A DNA stretch of 64,000 nucleotides from an uncultured Acidobacteriota bacterium (GTDB lineage Bacteria; Acidobacteriota; UBA6911; RPQK01; JAJDTT01): assembly GCA_951812665.1 (NCBI GenBank), contig CATOST010000033.1, forward strand, positions 62,001-126,000. The letters run 5' to 3'. The notes below the pieces were generated by a model. The model did no database searches and was not told the origin of the DNA. It saw only the letters and a program-made list of their open reading frames with translations. Positions 53,962-62,590 of this stretch are shown here, in pieces; the stretch's first letter is position 1; each line of letters starts with the position of its first letter. Both the position numbers and the translations under genes were made by a program.

Positions 53962-55473
53962 TCAGGGATCCGGCGAGCGGATTCCGAACAGCACCTTGGT
54001 GCGCGCCTCCAAGCCTTGCGCCAGGGATTCGACCAATCTCAGACCATTCAGGGCTTCGGTCTCACTGTAATAGGTGAGTGCGGCTCGGGCCAGCTCCGGC
54101 TCGCCCGCCTGGAACAGCGCCCGCGCGATTCCCTCCACCGTCTCCTGTTGGGCAATCAGACCCGATTCGAAGGCGGTCAAGGCCTCCACGACTTCGGGCA
54201 GGAATTTCGTTTCGTGGGATTTGGCCAGATAGAACAGACGCTTGCAGGCGCGGAAAGCGTACCGCGTCGATTCCAGCCCCATGTCCTGGCCCCTGATGTG
54301 GCGGGAGTCCTCGCCTGCAGTGAGGTAGCGATGCCTCTTGAACTCGGGCGGCACGTCCTGCACGCCGATGCGGTAGGGGACGAACGGCGCCGCCACCGGA
54401 GGGGCCGGCGCTACCCACAAGGTCCGCAACTCCCGGGGGACGCCCTTGCGCAGATGGGCCACCTGGCCGTAACCGGCGGAATCCCTGGTGAGTTCTGGGG
54501 TCCGAACGACCTCGATCATGTCCTTCAGGCCGATTCTGCCGGCCCGCGCCCGCAGGCGATCCTCGATCATCCGGACTGCCTCGGCCTTGTGGGCGGACCG
54601 CCCATACACCTTTCCCACATGAAAGGGCTCCCCCGATCCCGGGTCGTACCAGCCACGTTCCACGGCGAAGGAAATCAGATTGCCGGATCCCATGAAATCC
54701 GGATGCTCCCGGTAATTGAGCGGCACCTCATGGATATAGCCGGGACGAGACACCCGGATGTCGTCCGGCCCCAACCGCTCGGCAATCCAGAGGCCCTGGC
54801 CCCCGGCGAAGTTGATCAGGATCCACCCCTCTTCGGCGTCGGCGAAGAGGTGGGAGTTGCCTCCGTAGGTGGAAAAACCGTACCGGTCAATCAGCTCGCC
54901 CACGATCTCCACCGCCCCGCGTGCGCTTCGGGCGCGTTCCATCACGATCCTGGACAGGTCGCTGTAGTTTGGCCCGCGCTGCGGATTGGGCGTCATCTCC
55001 CGCAGCTCGATCCGGGAGCCGGACGACACGTCGCGGGCCGCGACACCGTGTTCGTTCAGTCCGCCGTTCGTCAGGGGCGCCGGGAAACCCGCAAAGTAGG
55101 AATAGTTCATGGTCAGGTAGCGAAACGTGGTGGGCACCTGCGGAATCTCGATGAGTTCTCCGGGATAACGGGATTCCAGCGTCGCTCCCACCGTCAGCGT
55201 GGACCCCGGGGCATGCTTCCGCCGAGGCACGATCTCCAACCAATGGCTCGAAGGTTCGTCACCGTAGCCGGCCAGGAACACACTGCCGTCCCGGGTCAGA
55301 TTGTTCCCCACATAGATTGCATAGCTGGCCTCGGCTCCGGCGCCGCCGGCGAGGCTGATCATCAAACTGGTCAGCACGATACGCGCCAACGCGCAGCTGA
55401 TGGTGACTGTCACCTGCTTGCTGGTGGTTACCCGGTCGCCTTCTATCATGATCACCCGCTCCCTTCTTTTCAT
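53962..55473 (-). CDS. C69-like Ntn peptidase with Ser at the nucleophile position
   Basis: 503 residues (start ATG 55473, overlapping the previous stop by four bases; ATG 55449 with GGGAG upstream is possible). After a long leader and the hydrophobic signal (ARIVLTSLMISLAGGAGAEA) the mature part begins SYAIYVGNNLTRDGSVFLAG, matching the C69 dipeptidase start where Cys normally sits at the Ser50 position. Other family parts: GGLNEHGVAARDVSS, YGFSTYGGNSHLFADAEEGW, EHPDFMGSGNLISFAVERGWYD. Signal peptidase cleavage after Ala-Glu-Ala would free Ser50 as the N-terminal nucleophile. Likely a periplasmic peptidase or amidase; inactive homologue is the alternative. Confidence 0.75.
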   Translation of the reverse strand: MKRRERVIMIEGDRVTTSKQVTVTISCALARIVLTSLMISLAGGAGAEASYAIYVGNNLTRDGSVFLAGYGDEPSSHWLEIVPRRKHAPGSTLTVGATLESRYPGELIEIPQVPTTFRYLTMNYSYFAGFPAPLTNGGLNEHGVAARDVSSGSRIELREMTPNPQRGPNYSDLSRIVMERARSARGAVEIVGELIDRYGFSTYGGNSHLFADAEEGWILINFAGGQGLWIAERLGPDDIRVSRPGYIHEVPLNYREHPDFMGSGNLISFAVERGWYDPGSGEPFHVGKVYGRSAHKAEAVRMIEDRLRARAGRIGLKDMIEVVRTPELTRDSAGYGQVAHLRKGVPRELRTLWVAPAPPVAAPFVPYRIGVQDVPPEFKRHRYLTAGEDSRHIRGQDMGLESTRYAFRACKRLFYLAKSHETKFLPEVVEALTAFESGLIAQQETVEGIARALFQAGEPELARAALTYYSETEALNGLRLVESLAQGLEARTKVLFGIRSPDP

Positions 55474-56639
55474 GCGTTCTGAAGCAACATCGCCAGCTCG
55501 GAGACGCTGATCGCCTCAACGCCTTCGGTGACCGGGAAGCGCTCGTCCCCGGAATGCGCGACGAACGCATGGGCCGGCCTCAGATCCGCGCGGGCATTGT
55601 GGAAGCCGCGGTCCAGCCTCGGGGCGCGGCCCCGCTTGATCTCTATCGCCCACAGTTCGCCGTTCGGCAACTGAAGCACGAGATCGACCTCGGCGCCGGC
55701 GGAAGTGCGGTAAAAACTGGCTGTCGTCCGTTCCGGGGCGGCCGCGAGCAGATTCTCTATCACATATCCTTCCCAACTGGCGCCGGCCACAGGATGGCCG
55801 GCCAGCGCATTGAAATCGCCAATGCCGAGTAAAGCGTGCAGCAAGCCGCTGTCGCGTATGTAGATCTTCGGCGATTTCACAAGCCTTTTCCCGATATTGG
55901 CGCGAATAGGAGCCAGGCGCCGCACCAGCAACAGATCGGTCAAGAGTCCGATATAGCGATTCACGGTTTGCACGCTCACACCCAATGACGAAGCCAGCCG
56001 GGAGGCATTCAACAGGCCTCCCTGGCTGTGGGCCAGCATGATCCAAAGGCGTTCCAACGTTTCCGCGGGGAGGCGGGGCCCGAACAGGGCGACATCCCGT
56101 TCCAGGTAAGTCCGGATAAAGTCCTTGCGAAGAAGAAAGCTACGCCTTCCGTCAACGGCCAGAAAGCTGTCCGGGAAGCCGCCCCGCACCCAGAGCCGGG
56201 TGGGCGTGTCACTGCCGCCCGCCACCTCGAGGAAGTGGAACGGCTGCATGTCAATATAGGCGATCCGGCCGGCAAGGCTCTCGCTGGACTGGCGCAACAG
56301 ATCCATCGACGCGGAGCCGAGGATCAGGAATCGTCCGGTCCGTTTTCCTCGCCGCCGGCCGCTGTCGATGACCCCTCGAAGATCCTGAAACAGGCCGGGA
56401 ACTCTGTGGATTTCATCGAGAATCACGAGGCGGTTTTCGTAATGGCTCAGGAACAGCGCCGGGTCGCTCAGCTTTTGCCGATCGGTTCGGTCTTCGAGGT
56501 CGAGATATAGGGCTCCGCGCTCTTCGCCGATATCCAGCGCGAGCGTGGTCTTGCCAGCTTGGCGCGGGCCGATAATGGCCACCGCTGCCTTGTAACCAAG
56601 CGCCTCAAGAACGCGGGGCTTGATGTGCCGCTCTATCAT
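55470..56639 (-). CDS. AAA+ ATPase with DUF4143 domain
   Basis: 389 residues. Walker A GPRQAGKTT (residues 24-32), Walker B LVILDEIH (about 70-77) and sensor LILGSAS form the AAA_14 module. A winged-helix part (LASSLGVSVQTVNRYIGLL) and a DUF4143 region with a nuclease-like core (SWEGYVIENLL, TSAGAEVDLVL, WAIEIKRGR) follow. These mobile, strain-variable ATPases have unknown function, with suggested links to defence or toxin-antitoxin biology. The start lies against a long palindrome. Confidence 0.87.
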   Translation of the reverse strand: MIERHIKPRVLEALGYKAAVAIIGPRQAGKTTLALDIGEERGALYLDLEDRTDRQKLSDPALFLSHYENRLVILDEIHRVPGLFQDLRGVIDSGRRRGKRTGRFLILGSASMDLLRQSSESLAGRIAYIDMQPFHFLEVAGGSDTPTRLWVRGGFPDSFLAVDGRRSFLLRKDFIRTYLERDVALFGPRLPAETLERLWIMLAHSQGGLLNASRLASSLGVSVQTVNRYIGLLTDLLLVRRLAPIRANIGKRLVKSPKIYIRDSGLLHALLGIGDFNALAGHPVAGASWEGYVIENLLAAAPERTTASFYRTSAGAEVDLVLQLPNGELWAIEIKRGRAPRLDRGFHNARADLRPAHAFVAHSGDERFPVTEGVEAISVSELAMLLQNA

Positions 56640-56676
56640 CCTTGTATATTATCCATAGAATGGACAATATACAAGG
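56640..56676. promoter_or_regulatory. 37-bp palindrome at the ATPase start
   Basis: CCTTGTATATT and AATATACAAGG form perfect 11-bp arms, with inner TCCA/TGGA pairs around TAGAA. It abuts the ATG of the DUF4143 ATPase gene on the minus strand and contains TATATT-like promoter elements. It could be an operator for autoregulation or a hairpin in the mRNA leader. Confidence 0.6.
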
Positions 56677-56776
56677 ATAGAATCCACTCCGAGGAAAGAA
56701 GCCGTCTATGTATTCCACAGGAACGAGAATGCCCCCGCTCGTGGACGCGTGGGCGGGTCCGGCACGCGTTCCCGAC

Positions 56777-57538
56777 CTACCCGTCCACCTGGACGTGCTT
56801 CATGGCCTCGTAGGCCGGAGATGGCTTCCCCTGAACGTGCAGGAAGGGGTACCGGTAGTCCTCCTCCCCCACCCATCGGGACTCGCCGGTCATGAAGATC
56901 ACGGTGTAGGCGCGCCGGGAGTGCGGGCTCCGGTTGAGCTCGCTCCGGTGATAGGTCAGGCAATGGTGGAACCCAACGCTTCCTTTGCTCAGCTCCACCG
57001 GAATCTCATCCCCCAGACGGCTCAGAGCCTCTTGGGTCAGCTTCCAGGTATTCCCGGGCACGTCCGTCTGCTCGTGATCGAGCAGGCCCAACTTGTGGCT
57101 TCCGGGGATCACGGTGAGGCAACCGTTCTCGCGGGTCGCATCCTCCAGCGCGATCCAGGCCGTCAGCATCCGGTAGGGCTGGAAACTCCAGTAGTACATG
57201 TCCTGGTGGGGCGGGACCACGCCCCCGTCCAGCGCCGGCTTGGCAAAGAGCCCGTCGGCGTAGATGTCCAGGTCGGGGCCGAGGATCCGCTCGACGACCG
57301 CTGCCAACTTGGAATGCGTGGCCACGGACCGAAAGGCGGACTCGCGGTGGAGCAGCCCGAAGGCGTTCCGGAGGGCGGAAGGATTGGTCGGCTCCCACTT
57401 GAGATCGCCCTCGGGGTAAGGAAGCTCCTTCCTTTCCAGGGCATCCACCCGGGCCATGAGTTCGTCCATCTCCGCAGGAGTGAAGACGTCCTCCACAGTG
57501 ACGTAACCGTTCTCGTCAAAGAAGCTCTTGAGGCTCAT
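56777..57538 (-). CDS. Phytanoyl-CoA dioxygenase (PhyH) family 2-oxoglutarate/Fe(II) enzyme
   Basis: 253 residues from ATG 57538 (GGGAGA upstream). Iron ligands His111 and Asp113 lie in PPHQDMYYW and His197 in LTYHRSELNRS; Arg209 is placed to bind 2-oxoglutarate. NGCLTVIPGSHKLG and VELSKGSVGFHH are typical. Such enzymes hydroxylate small molecules, lipids or secondary metabolites in the cytosol. It lies 128 bases upstream of no same-strand partner, and the TPR lipoprotein gene precedes it. Confidence 0.87.
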   Translation of the reverse strand: MSLKSFFDENGYVTVEDVFTPAEMDELMARVDALERKELPYPEGDLKWEPTNPSALRNAFGLLHRESAFRSVATHSKLAAVVERILGPDLDIYADGLFAKPALDGGVVPPHQDMYYWSFQPYRMLTAWIALEDATRENGCLTVIPGSHKLGLLDHEQTDVPGNTWKLTQEALSRLGDEIPVELSKGSVGFHHCLTYHRSELNRSPHSRRAYTVIFMTGESRWVGEEDYRYPFLHVQGKPSPAYEAMKHVQVDG

Positions 57539-57665
57539 CGATTCTCCCTCTCCGGACCTTCCTGCCCAATGCAGCACAACAATATAGACGCAGCTCCCTT
57601 CCGGAGCAAAGCCTGGTGTGGTTCTGGCGGGACGGTCGGAGCCGCCGGAAACGGCGCCGTTGTGG

Positions 57666-58448
57666 TCAGCGGGAACCCTTGCCGGCGGCTTTCAGTCCAT
57701 ACAAATTCAGGAGTTCGATGAAGTCCTGACTTTGACGAAATCCGTCGAAAACGCCGTCCGCCGCCAGCCGTTCCTGGTCCGCGAATCCAGCCGCCAGCGC
57801 CCTCCCCAGATACTTCAGGCACTGGGGCTGGTCCCCCATTTCGGCAAAGAGGCGGGCCAGATTGTAGTTCGTCTCCGAGTCCATTCCCATGGGGTCCGGA
57901 TAGGTCAGGCGGGACACACTCGTTGTATTGAAGATTTCCGGGTCCAAGTGCGCGGCCTGGAGGTAGGCTCGGCGAGACTCCTCGTACCGGCCCCGCATCA
58001 TCTGTCCGTAACCCAGATTGACGTAGTAAGACGGCTTGGGATCGAGGGCGATGGCCTTTTCGAAATAGCCGGCCGCCTGCTTGTACTTTCGATTCGAAAG
58101 GGCGACGATTCCCAACGTGTTGTAACCCGAGGCGTATCCTGGCTGGAGCCGGATGGAGCGTTGCGCGGCCTTCCTTCCCTGCCAGTACCTCCCGGTCCGG
58201 CAATAAGCGATGGCCAACTTGTTGAAGATGGCTTCGTGATACGGATTCAGCGTCGTCGCTTCGACGTATTTCAGGACCGCCAGATGGTCCTTTCCCTCCT
58301 TCATCATCTCGTCGGCCTCCCCCATGAGACGGTAGGCCTCGATCACTCTCTCCTGTGGAACCGGCAGTTTCTTGATGCGTGAAGCGCCGCATCCGAGGAG
58401 CGACCCGGTCAAAACGATGATGGCGGCGTCCCGGAATCGTAGGGACAT
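57666..58448 (-). CDS. TPR lipoprotein
   Basis: 260 residues with a lipobox (LTGSLLGC, Cys20), so it is membrane anchored. Five or six TPR units follow (AIAYCRTGRYWQGRKAAQRS, ASGYNTLGIVALSNRKYKQAAGYFEKAIAL, VNLGYGQMMRGRYEESRRAY). Likely a scaffold in an envelope complex. Same strand as the PhyH gene 127 bases downstream. Confidence 0.82.
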   Translation of the reverse strand: MSLRFRDAAIIVLTGSLLGCGASRIKKLPVPQERVIEAYRLMGEADEMMKEGKDHLAVLKYVEATTLNPYHEAIFNKLAIAYCRTGRYWQGRKAAQRSIRLQPGYASGYNTLGIVALSNRKYKQAAGYFEKAIALDPKPSYYVNLGYGQMMRGRYEESRRAYLQAAHLDPEIFNTTSVSRLTYPDPMGMDSETNYNLARLFAEMGDQPQCLKYLGRALAAGFADQERLAADGVFDGFRQSQDFIELLNLYGLKAAGKGSR

Positions 58449-58613
58449 TGTTCAGTTGCGTCCGAAACTCCCCGACGTCTCGGACCTGGGTTCAGAGCGC
58501 GAAATTCGGCGACGGGAACCGTATCCGTGTATGCTCCCGATTATATCGAGAAAGTTCGTTTTCGGGTGCCGGACTCGAATCCTTGGCGCTTCATCAAAAG
58601 GGAGGTCGCAAGT

Positions 58614-60119
58614 ATGACTCTTCACAGGATGCTGGTTGTTCTCATCGGAATCGGCCTGTCGCTGCAGCCGGGCTCCGGGGCCGGCAAGGAGACGGTCCTT
58701 TTCCCGTTCGACGACTACAGCGTTCCCTTCAGCAAGGGCCTGGTGCTCGAACTGATCCCGGGCCAGAAGGGCGCGGTCAATACGGGCCACGGAGCCGATC
58801 CCCTGCACCCCAGCAAACCGGTCGTCCCTCCGGGCAAGCCGGGAGCCCCGGACCACCCGCGGGTCTATTACTACGGCACCGTCCTGAAAATCGATGGCGA
58901 GTACCGCATGTGGTACACCGGTTGGGACAAGGAGAGGAAGCGGCAGGTCCTCTACGCGGTCTCCCGGGACGGCGTCCGCTGGGACAAGCCGGACCTGAGA
59001 CTCGTCGAGTACAACGGGAATCGGCAGAACAACCTGGTTCTGTCCAACGGCGAGGGCCCCATGAAGGGCGCCTTCGTTCTGGTCCTGCACGAGCCGGAGG
59101 ATCCGGATCCCGGCCGGCGCTTCAAGATGGTCCGGGAGGAGCACCCGCGAGCCATCATGGCGGCTTACAGTCCGGACGGACTGCGCTGGACCGACTCTCC
59201 CAACAATCCCATCATCAAGAGCAGCGGCATGGAGACGGGCGGCCTGATTCGTTTCAACGGCTTCTACTACCTGAACGGCCAGGGCGGGCCGATCCCCCAT
59301 CCCGTCCCCAAGGCCCGGAACCGGATCATGGTCACCTTCGTCTCCCACGACTTCGACCACTGGAGCGACGCGGCCCACCTCAGCTTCCGGAGGGATCCCA
59401 TCCCGCCGCAGCCTCTCAACGACTTTGAGATCCATCGCGGCGAACAGGTCCACATGGGGGCCAGCCTCTGGAACCGGGGCAACGTGATCATTGGCTTCTA
59501 CGGGCAATACGACAACCAGACCAATGACCGGCGCTACTCCACCTGCGACCTGGGTCTGGTGGTGAGCCACGACGCCATCCACTTCAAGGAGCCGATCCCC
59601 GACTTCAAGATCCTGCCCTCGTATGAGGAACCGGACGGGGCCGAACCGCGGCTGATCCAGGGACAGGGGTTCGAGAACATCGGAGACCGGACTTTCTTCT
59701 GGTACAGCATCTGGGTCGCGTTCGACCCGGAGGGGCCCACCGGCGTCCGGCTGGCTACCTGGGGACGCGACCGGCTGGGCTACGTCAAGGCGGCGCCCCG
59801 GACGGAGGGCGCCCATTTCCTTTCCACGCCTATCGAACTGGACTCCCCGCGGGCGGAGATATACGTCAACGCCGGAGGACTGTCCGATAAAAGCCAGCTC
59901 CGGGTCGAGGTCTTGGACGACCGATTCCAGCCACTGCCGGCCTACTCGGGGGACGCCTCGATTCCGCTCCGGGAATCGGGTCTGCGGCAGCGGGTCACGT
60001 GGCGCGGCACGGACCAACTGGAAGGAACGGACCGGCCGATCCGCGTCCGTGTGAACTGGGAAGGGATCTACCCGGAAGACGCCCGTCTTTACGCAGTCTA
60101 TGTCGAGGAGAGAGACTAG
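58614..60119 (+). CDS. Secreted beta-propeller glycosidase-like protein (paralogue of 52335-53816)
   Basis: 501 residues from ATG 58614 (GGGAGG upstream). Signal peptide (MLVVLIGIGLSLQPGSGAG). Shared features with the paralogue: GEYRMWYTGWD, SRDGVRWDKPDLRLVEYNGN, YSPDGLRWTDSPNNPI, and a C-terminal beta-sandwich (IYVNAGGLSDKSQLRVEVLD). The fold looks like a five-bladed propeller of the GH43/GH32 type, but catalytic residues were not assigned. Confidence 0.72.
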   Translation: MTLHRMLVVLIGIGLSLQPGSGAGKETVLFPFDDYSVPFSKGLVLELIPGQKGAVNTGHGADPLHPSKPVVPPGKPGAPDHPRVYYYGTVLKIDGEYRMWYTGWDKERKRQVLYAVSRDGVRWDKPDLRLVEYNGNRQNNLVLSNGEGPMKGAFVLVLHEPEDPDPGRRFKMVREEHPRAIMAAYSPDGLRWTDSPNNPIIKSSGMETGGLIRFNGFYYLNGQGGPIPHPVPKARNRIMVTFVSHDFDHWSDAAHLSFRRDPIPPQPLNDFEIHRGEQVHMGASLWNRGNVIIGFYGQYDNQTNDRRYSTCDLGLVVSHDAIHFKEPIPDFKILPSYEEPDGAEPRLIQGQGFENIGDRTFFWYSIWVAFDPEGPTGVRLATWGRDRLGYVKAAPRTEGAHFLSTPIELDSPRAEIYVNAGGLSDKSQLRVEVLDDRFQPLPAYSGDASIPLRESGLRQRVTWRGTDQLEGTDRPIRVRVNWEGIYPEDARLYAVYVEERD

Positions 60120-60137
60120 CCCGCAACTCTCACCAGG

Positions 60138-60452
60138 TCAGTCCAAGGCGAGTGCAAAACGAACTGCCGTGGCCACCTCGTCCATTCTTGCGGAGCCCAG
60201 TGTTGCAACCGCGACGCCGAGCCTCCCCCGTGGCACTGTCTGCAGATGATCGCAGTTCACCGCGCATTCGCGCGGCAATCCATCTTGAACAGACAATACG
60301 ACCTCACTCGGAATATCCCGGATATTGGTCGTTATCGGAGCGACTGTGACTTCACCCAGCCAGGGAATGATGGAGTCGCGCGTCAGGATGACGACAGGGC
60401 GACGCTTGTCGGGGTGGGCAAATCGATACCAACGGATTTCGCCACGCTGCAT
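60138..60452 (-). CDS. MazF/PemK-type mRNA interferase toxin
   Basis: 104 residues, full length for the family. MQRGEIRWYRF and KRRPVVILTRD are the conserved N-terminal strands, with VTVAPITTNIRDIPSEV and the Cys/Asp segment CAVNCDHLQTV before the C-terminal helix. MazF-type toxins cleave mRNA at short sites. It starts two bases after the antitoxin stop. Confidence 0.9.
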   Translation of the reverse strand: MQRGEIRWYRFAHPDKRRPVVILTRDSIIPWLGEVTVAPITTNIRDIPSEVVLSVQDGLPRECAVNCDHLQTVPRGRLGVAVATLGSARMDEVATAVRFALALD

Positions 60453-60454
60453 GA

Positions 60455-60700
60455 TCAGTCACTCCATGGCTCGTCGCCCCATGCGAGATCCTCTTCCGGA
60501 ACCGAAAACTCACGGCCTGTGGTCGGAAGCTTGCGATATCCGGCGACGTGCAGCTTCTCCGACTCCGCTTCGTCATAGCGGTCCAAAGCTGCTCGCAACG
60601 CCTCCCGGGCGAACGCGGATCGTGTCGTACCGAGTTGCTTCGCCCGTTTGTCAACACGCCCTACAAGTTCCGGGTCAATCGTCATCTGTATGATCCTCAT
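60455..60700 (-). CDS. Ribbon-helix-helix antitoxin of the MazF pair
   Basis: 81 residues from ATG 60700 (a longer start at 60724 is possible). The RHH part MRIIQMTIDPELVGRVDKRA, then LGTTRSAFAREALRAALDRY, binds DNA as a dimer. The acidic tail (REFSVPEEDLAWGDEPW) is expected to neutralise the toxin. The arrangement antitoxin-toxin with a 2-base gap is typical, with autorepression at the repeats 60693-60729. Confidence 0.88.
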   Translation of the reverse strand: MRIIQMTIDPELVGRVDKRAKQLGTTRSAFAREALRAALDRYDEAESEKLHVAGYRKLPTTGREFSVPEEDLAWGDEPWSD

Positions 60701-60729
60701 AGCTAAATTGTAGTTGATATTCATAGCTA
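60693..60729. promoter_or_regulatory. Direct repeats, probable antitoxin operator
   Basis: GATCCTCATAGCTA (60693-60706) and GATATTCATAGCTA (60716-60729) match at 12 of 14 positions with a 23-base period, about two helical turns. They overlap the antitoxin start and fit tandem RHH-dimer binding. Confidence 0.5.
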
Positions 60730-60957
60730 TAACTAGATGGTAATTCTTCACGATTCAACTGTCCCCATTTGCGTTCGGACCTTTACCATCCTCTCCTACT
60801 TGAACGGCCAAGACTCGACTTACATGATCGTTTCAGGCATTGTGGCCAGGGTTCATCGGCGTTTTCCGTTGGGTTCGCCGGTATGAAGCCCGGAAACGGA
60901 AAAGGACGGACAAACCCTACTGTTGAATAGAGTTAGGATTCGCCAGGCAGGCTGCCC

Positions 60958-62571
60958 ATGCCCGGAATGATCGTCGCTCCCCAACCCGTGGCCGTGGAAG
61001 AGGGGGCCAAGGTCTTGATGTCGGGCGGCAACGCGGTGGACGCTGCCGTCACCTGCGCCCTGGTGCAGTCGGTGCTGAGCCCCCACATGTGCGGGATCGG
61101 GGGCTACATCATTGCGACCCTCCACCTCGCCGGCGATTCCGAGGGGAATGGGCGGGTCCTGGATGCCCCCGCTCTGGCCGGTTCGAGAGTCTCCCCCGCC
61201 ATGTGGGAAGAGGCGGTCCTGGGACCCAACCCCGACGGCTGGGGCTTCTTCCTGAAGGACAAGGTCAACGACCTGGGCTATCGGTCCATCTGCGTCCCCG
61301 GAGCGGTCAAGGGGTTCGCTGCCATGCTGGAGCGCTGGGGAACCCGTTCCTGGAATACGGTCCTGAAGCCGGCGGCCAGAATCGCCCGGGAGGGGTTCAT
61401 GGTGGACAAGACTCTGGCGGACGGATGGAGGGCGAGGCCGGCCTATCCGGAAGCCTCCTGTCTGTTGGACTACGTCCAGGGCAATGCCGAGGCGAGCCGG
61501 ATTTATCTCGATGAGGACGGGCGGCCCCGGGAGGTCGGGGATCGGCTGACCAACCCGGACTACGCCGCGACCCTCGAGCATCTCGCCGAACATGGACCCG
61601 AAGATTTCTATCGGGGGGAATTGGCGGAAACCATGGCCGCCGACCTCGCGGCCAACGGAAGCTTCGTCACCGCAGGAGACTTGGCGGGTTACCGGCTTCG
61701 CGACCCGGAACCGGTGGTGAGCAGCTATCGAGGATATCGCGTTGTCGGTTCCCAGCCGCCCCACGGGGGACCGACCCTGGCGGCCATCCTCAACATCCTG
61801 GAAGGCTGGGATCTGGCCAGCCTGGGACACAACTCCCCGGCCTACATCGAGCGCGTCGCCATGGCCATGAAGGCCGCCTTCGCCGACCGGAGCCTGCACT
61901 TGGCCGATCCGGATTTCGTGGACGTCCCCCTGGACTGGATGATCTCCAAGGAACGCGCCTCCGAGTGGCGCCGCACCATCGAGGAGGGCGGAAGTATCAG
62001 CGTCGAGCCCATGGCGCCGGAACCTCCCGACACCACCCAGGTCAGCGTGGTGGACTCAGAGGGAAACTGCGTCTCGCTGACCCACTCACTGGGAGTCTCG
62101 TCGGGAGTGATCACGCCGGGTCTGGGCTTCATGTACAACAACTCCATGATCAACTTTCACCCTCTCGCCGGGCATCCCAACTCCATCGCCCCGGGCAAGG
62201 GGCGAACCACGGGAATGACTCCGACCCTGGTCTACCAGGGAGATCGCCCGGTCGTGGTGATCGGCGCGCCCGGCGCGACTCGAATCATCACTTCCGTCCT
62301 CCAGGTTCTGGTCAACATCCTGGATTTCGGGATGAGCGCCAGCGACGCGGTGCTGGCTCCGCGTTTCGACTGCCAGGGAGACCTGATCCGTTGCCAGGCC
62401 CGTATCCCCGAATTCGTTTGTGCCGAGGTCCGCAAAGATCACCCCATCGAACGGCTGCCCCTGAGTCACGGGGGGATGGGCCTGGTTCACGCCATTGTCA
62501 TCGATCCCGAGACCGGACAACTCTCGGGAGGCGCCGACACCGGCAGCGGCGGGATGGCTCTGCTAACCTGA
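60958..62571 (+). CDS. Gamma-glutamyltransferase family protein
   Basis: 537 residues. The large-subunit part has GGNAVDAAVTCALVQSVLSP, then GIGGYI. The autocleavage site is in PPDTTQVSVVDSEGN, with Thr359 as the predicted nucleophile. The small subunit has SGVITPGLGFMYNNSM, GMTPTLV and GAPGATRII. Unlike most GGTs there is no signal peptide, and His of the usual TTH is Gln. Members split gamma-glutamyl bonds or act as acylases. The next gene starts 19 bases downstream. Confidence 0.85.
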   Translation: MPGMIVAPQPVAVEEGAKVLMSGGNAVDAAVTCALVQSVLSPHMCGIGGYIIATLHLAGDSEGNGRVLDAPALAGSRVSPAMWEEAVLGPNPDGWGFFLKDKVNDLGYRSICVPGAVKGFAAMLERWGTRSWNTVLKPAARIAREGFMVDKTLADGWRARPAYPEASCLLDYVQGNAEASRIYLDEDGRPREVGDRLTNPDYAATLEHLAEHGPEDFYRGELAETMAADLAANGSFVTAGDLAGYRLRDPEPVVSSYRGYRVVGSQPPHGGPTLAAILNILEGWDLASLGHNSPAYIERVAMAMKAAFADRSLHLADPDFVDVPLDWMISKERASEWRRTIEEGGSISVEPMAPEPPDTTQVSVVDSEGNCVSLTHSLGVSSGVITPGLGFMYNNSMINFHPLAGHPNSIAPGKGRTTGMTPTLVYQGDRPVVVIGAPGATRIITSVLQVLVNILDFGMSASDAVLAPRFDCQGDLIRCQARIPEFVCAEVRKDHPIERLPLSHGGMGLVHAIVIDPETGQLSGGADTGSGGMALLT

Positions 62572-62590
62572 GGTCAGGAGGGATTGCTCC

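Noticed and set aside
53767..55482. 571-codon plus-strand open frame
   Set aside because: Antisense to the C69-like peptidase gene; no family features.
58452..60017. 521-codon minus-strand open frame
   Set aside because: Antisense to the propeller protein with signal peptide and ribosome site.
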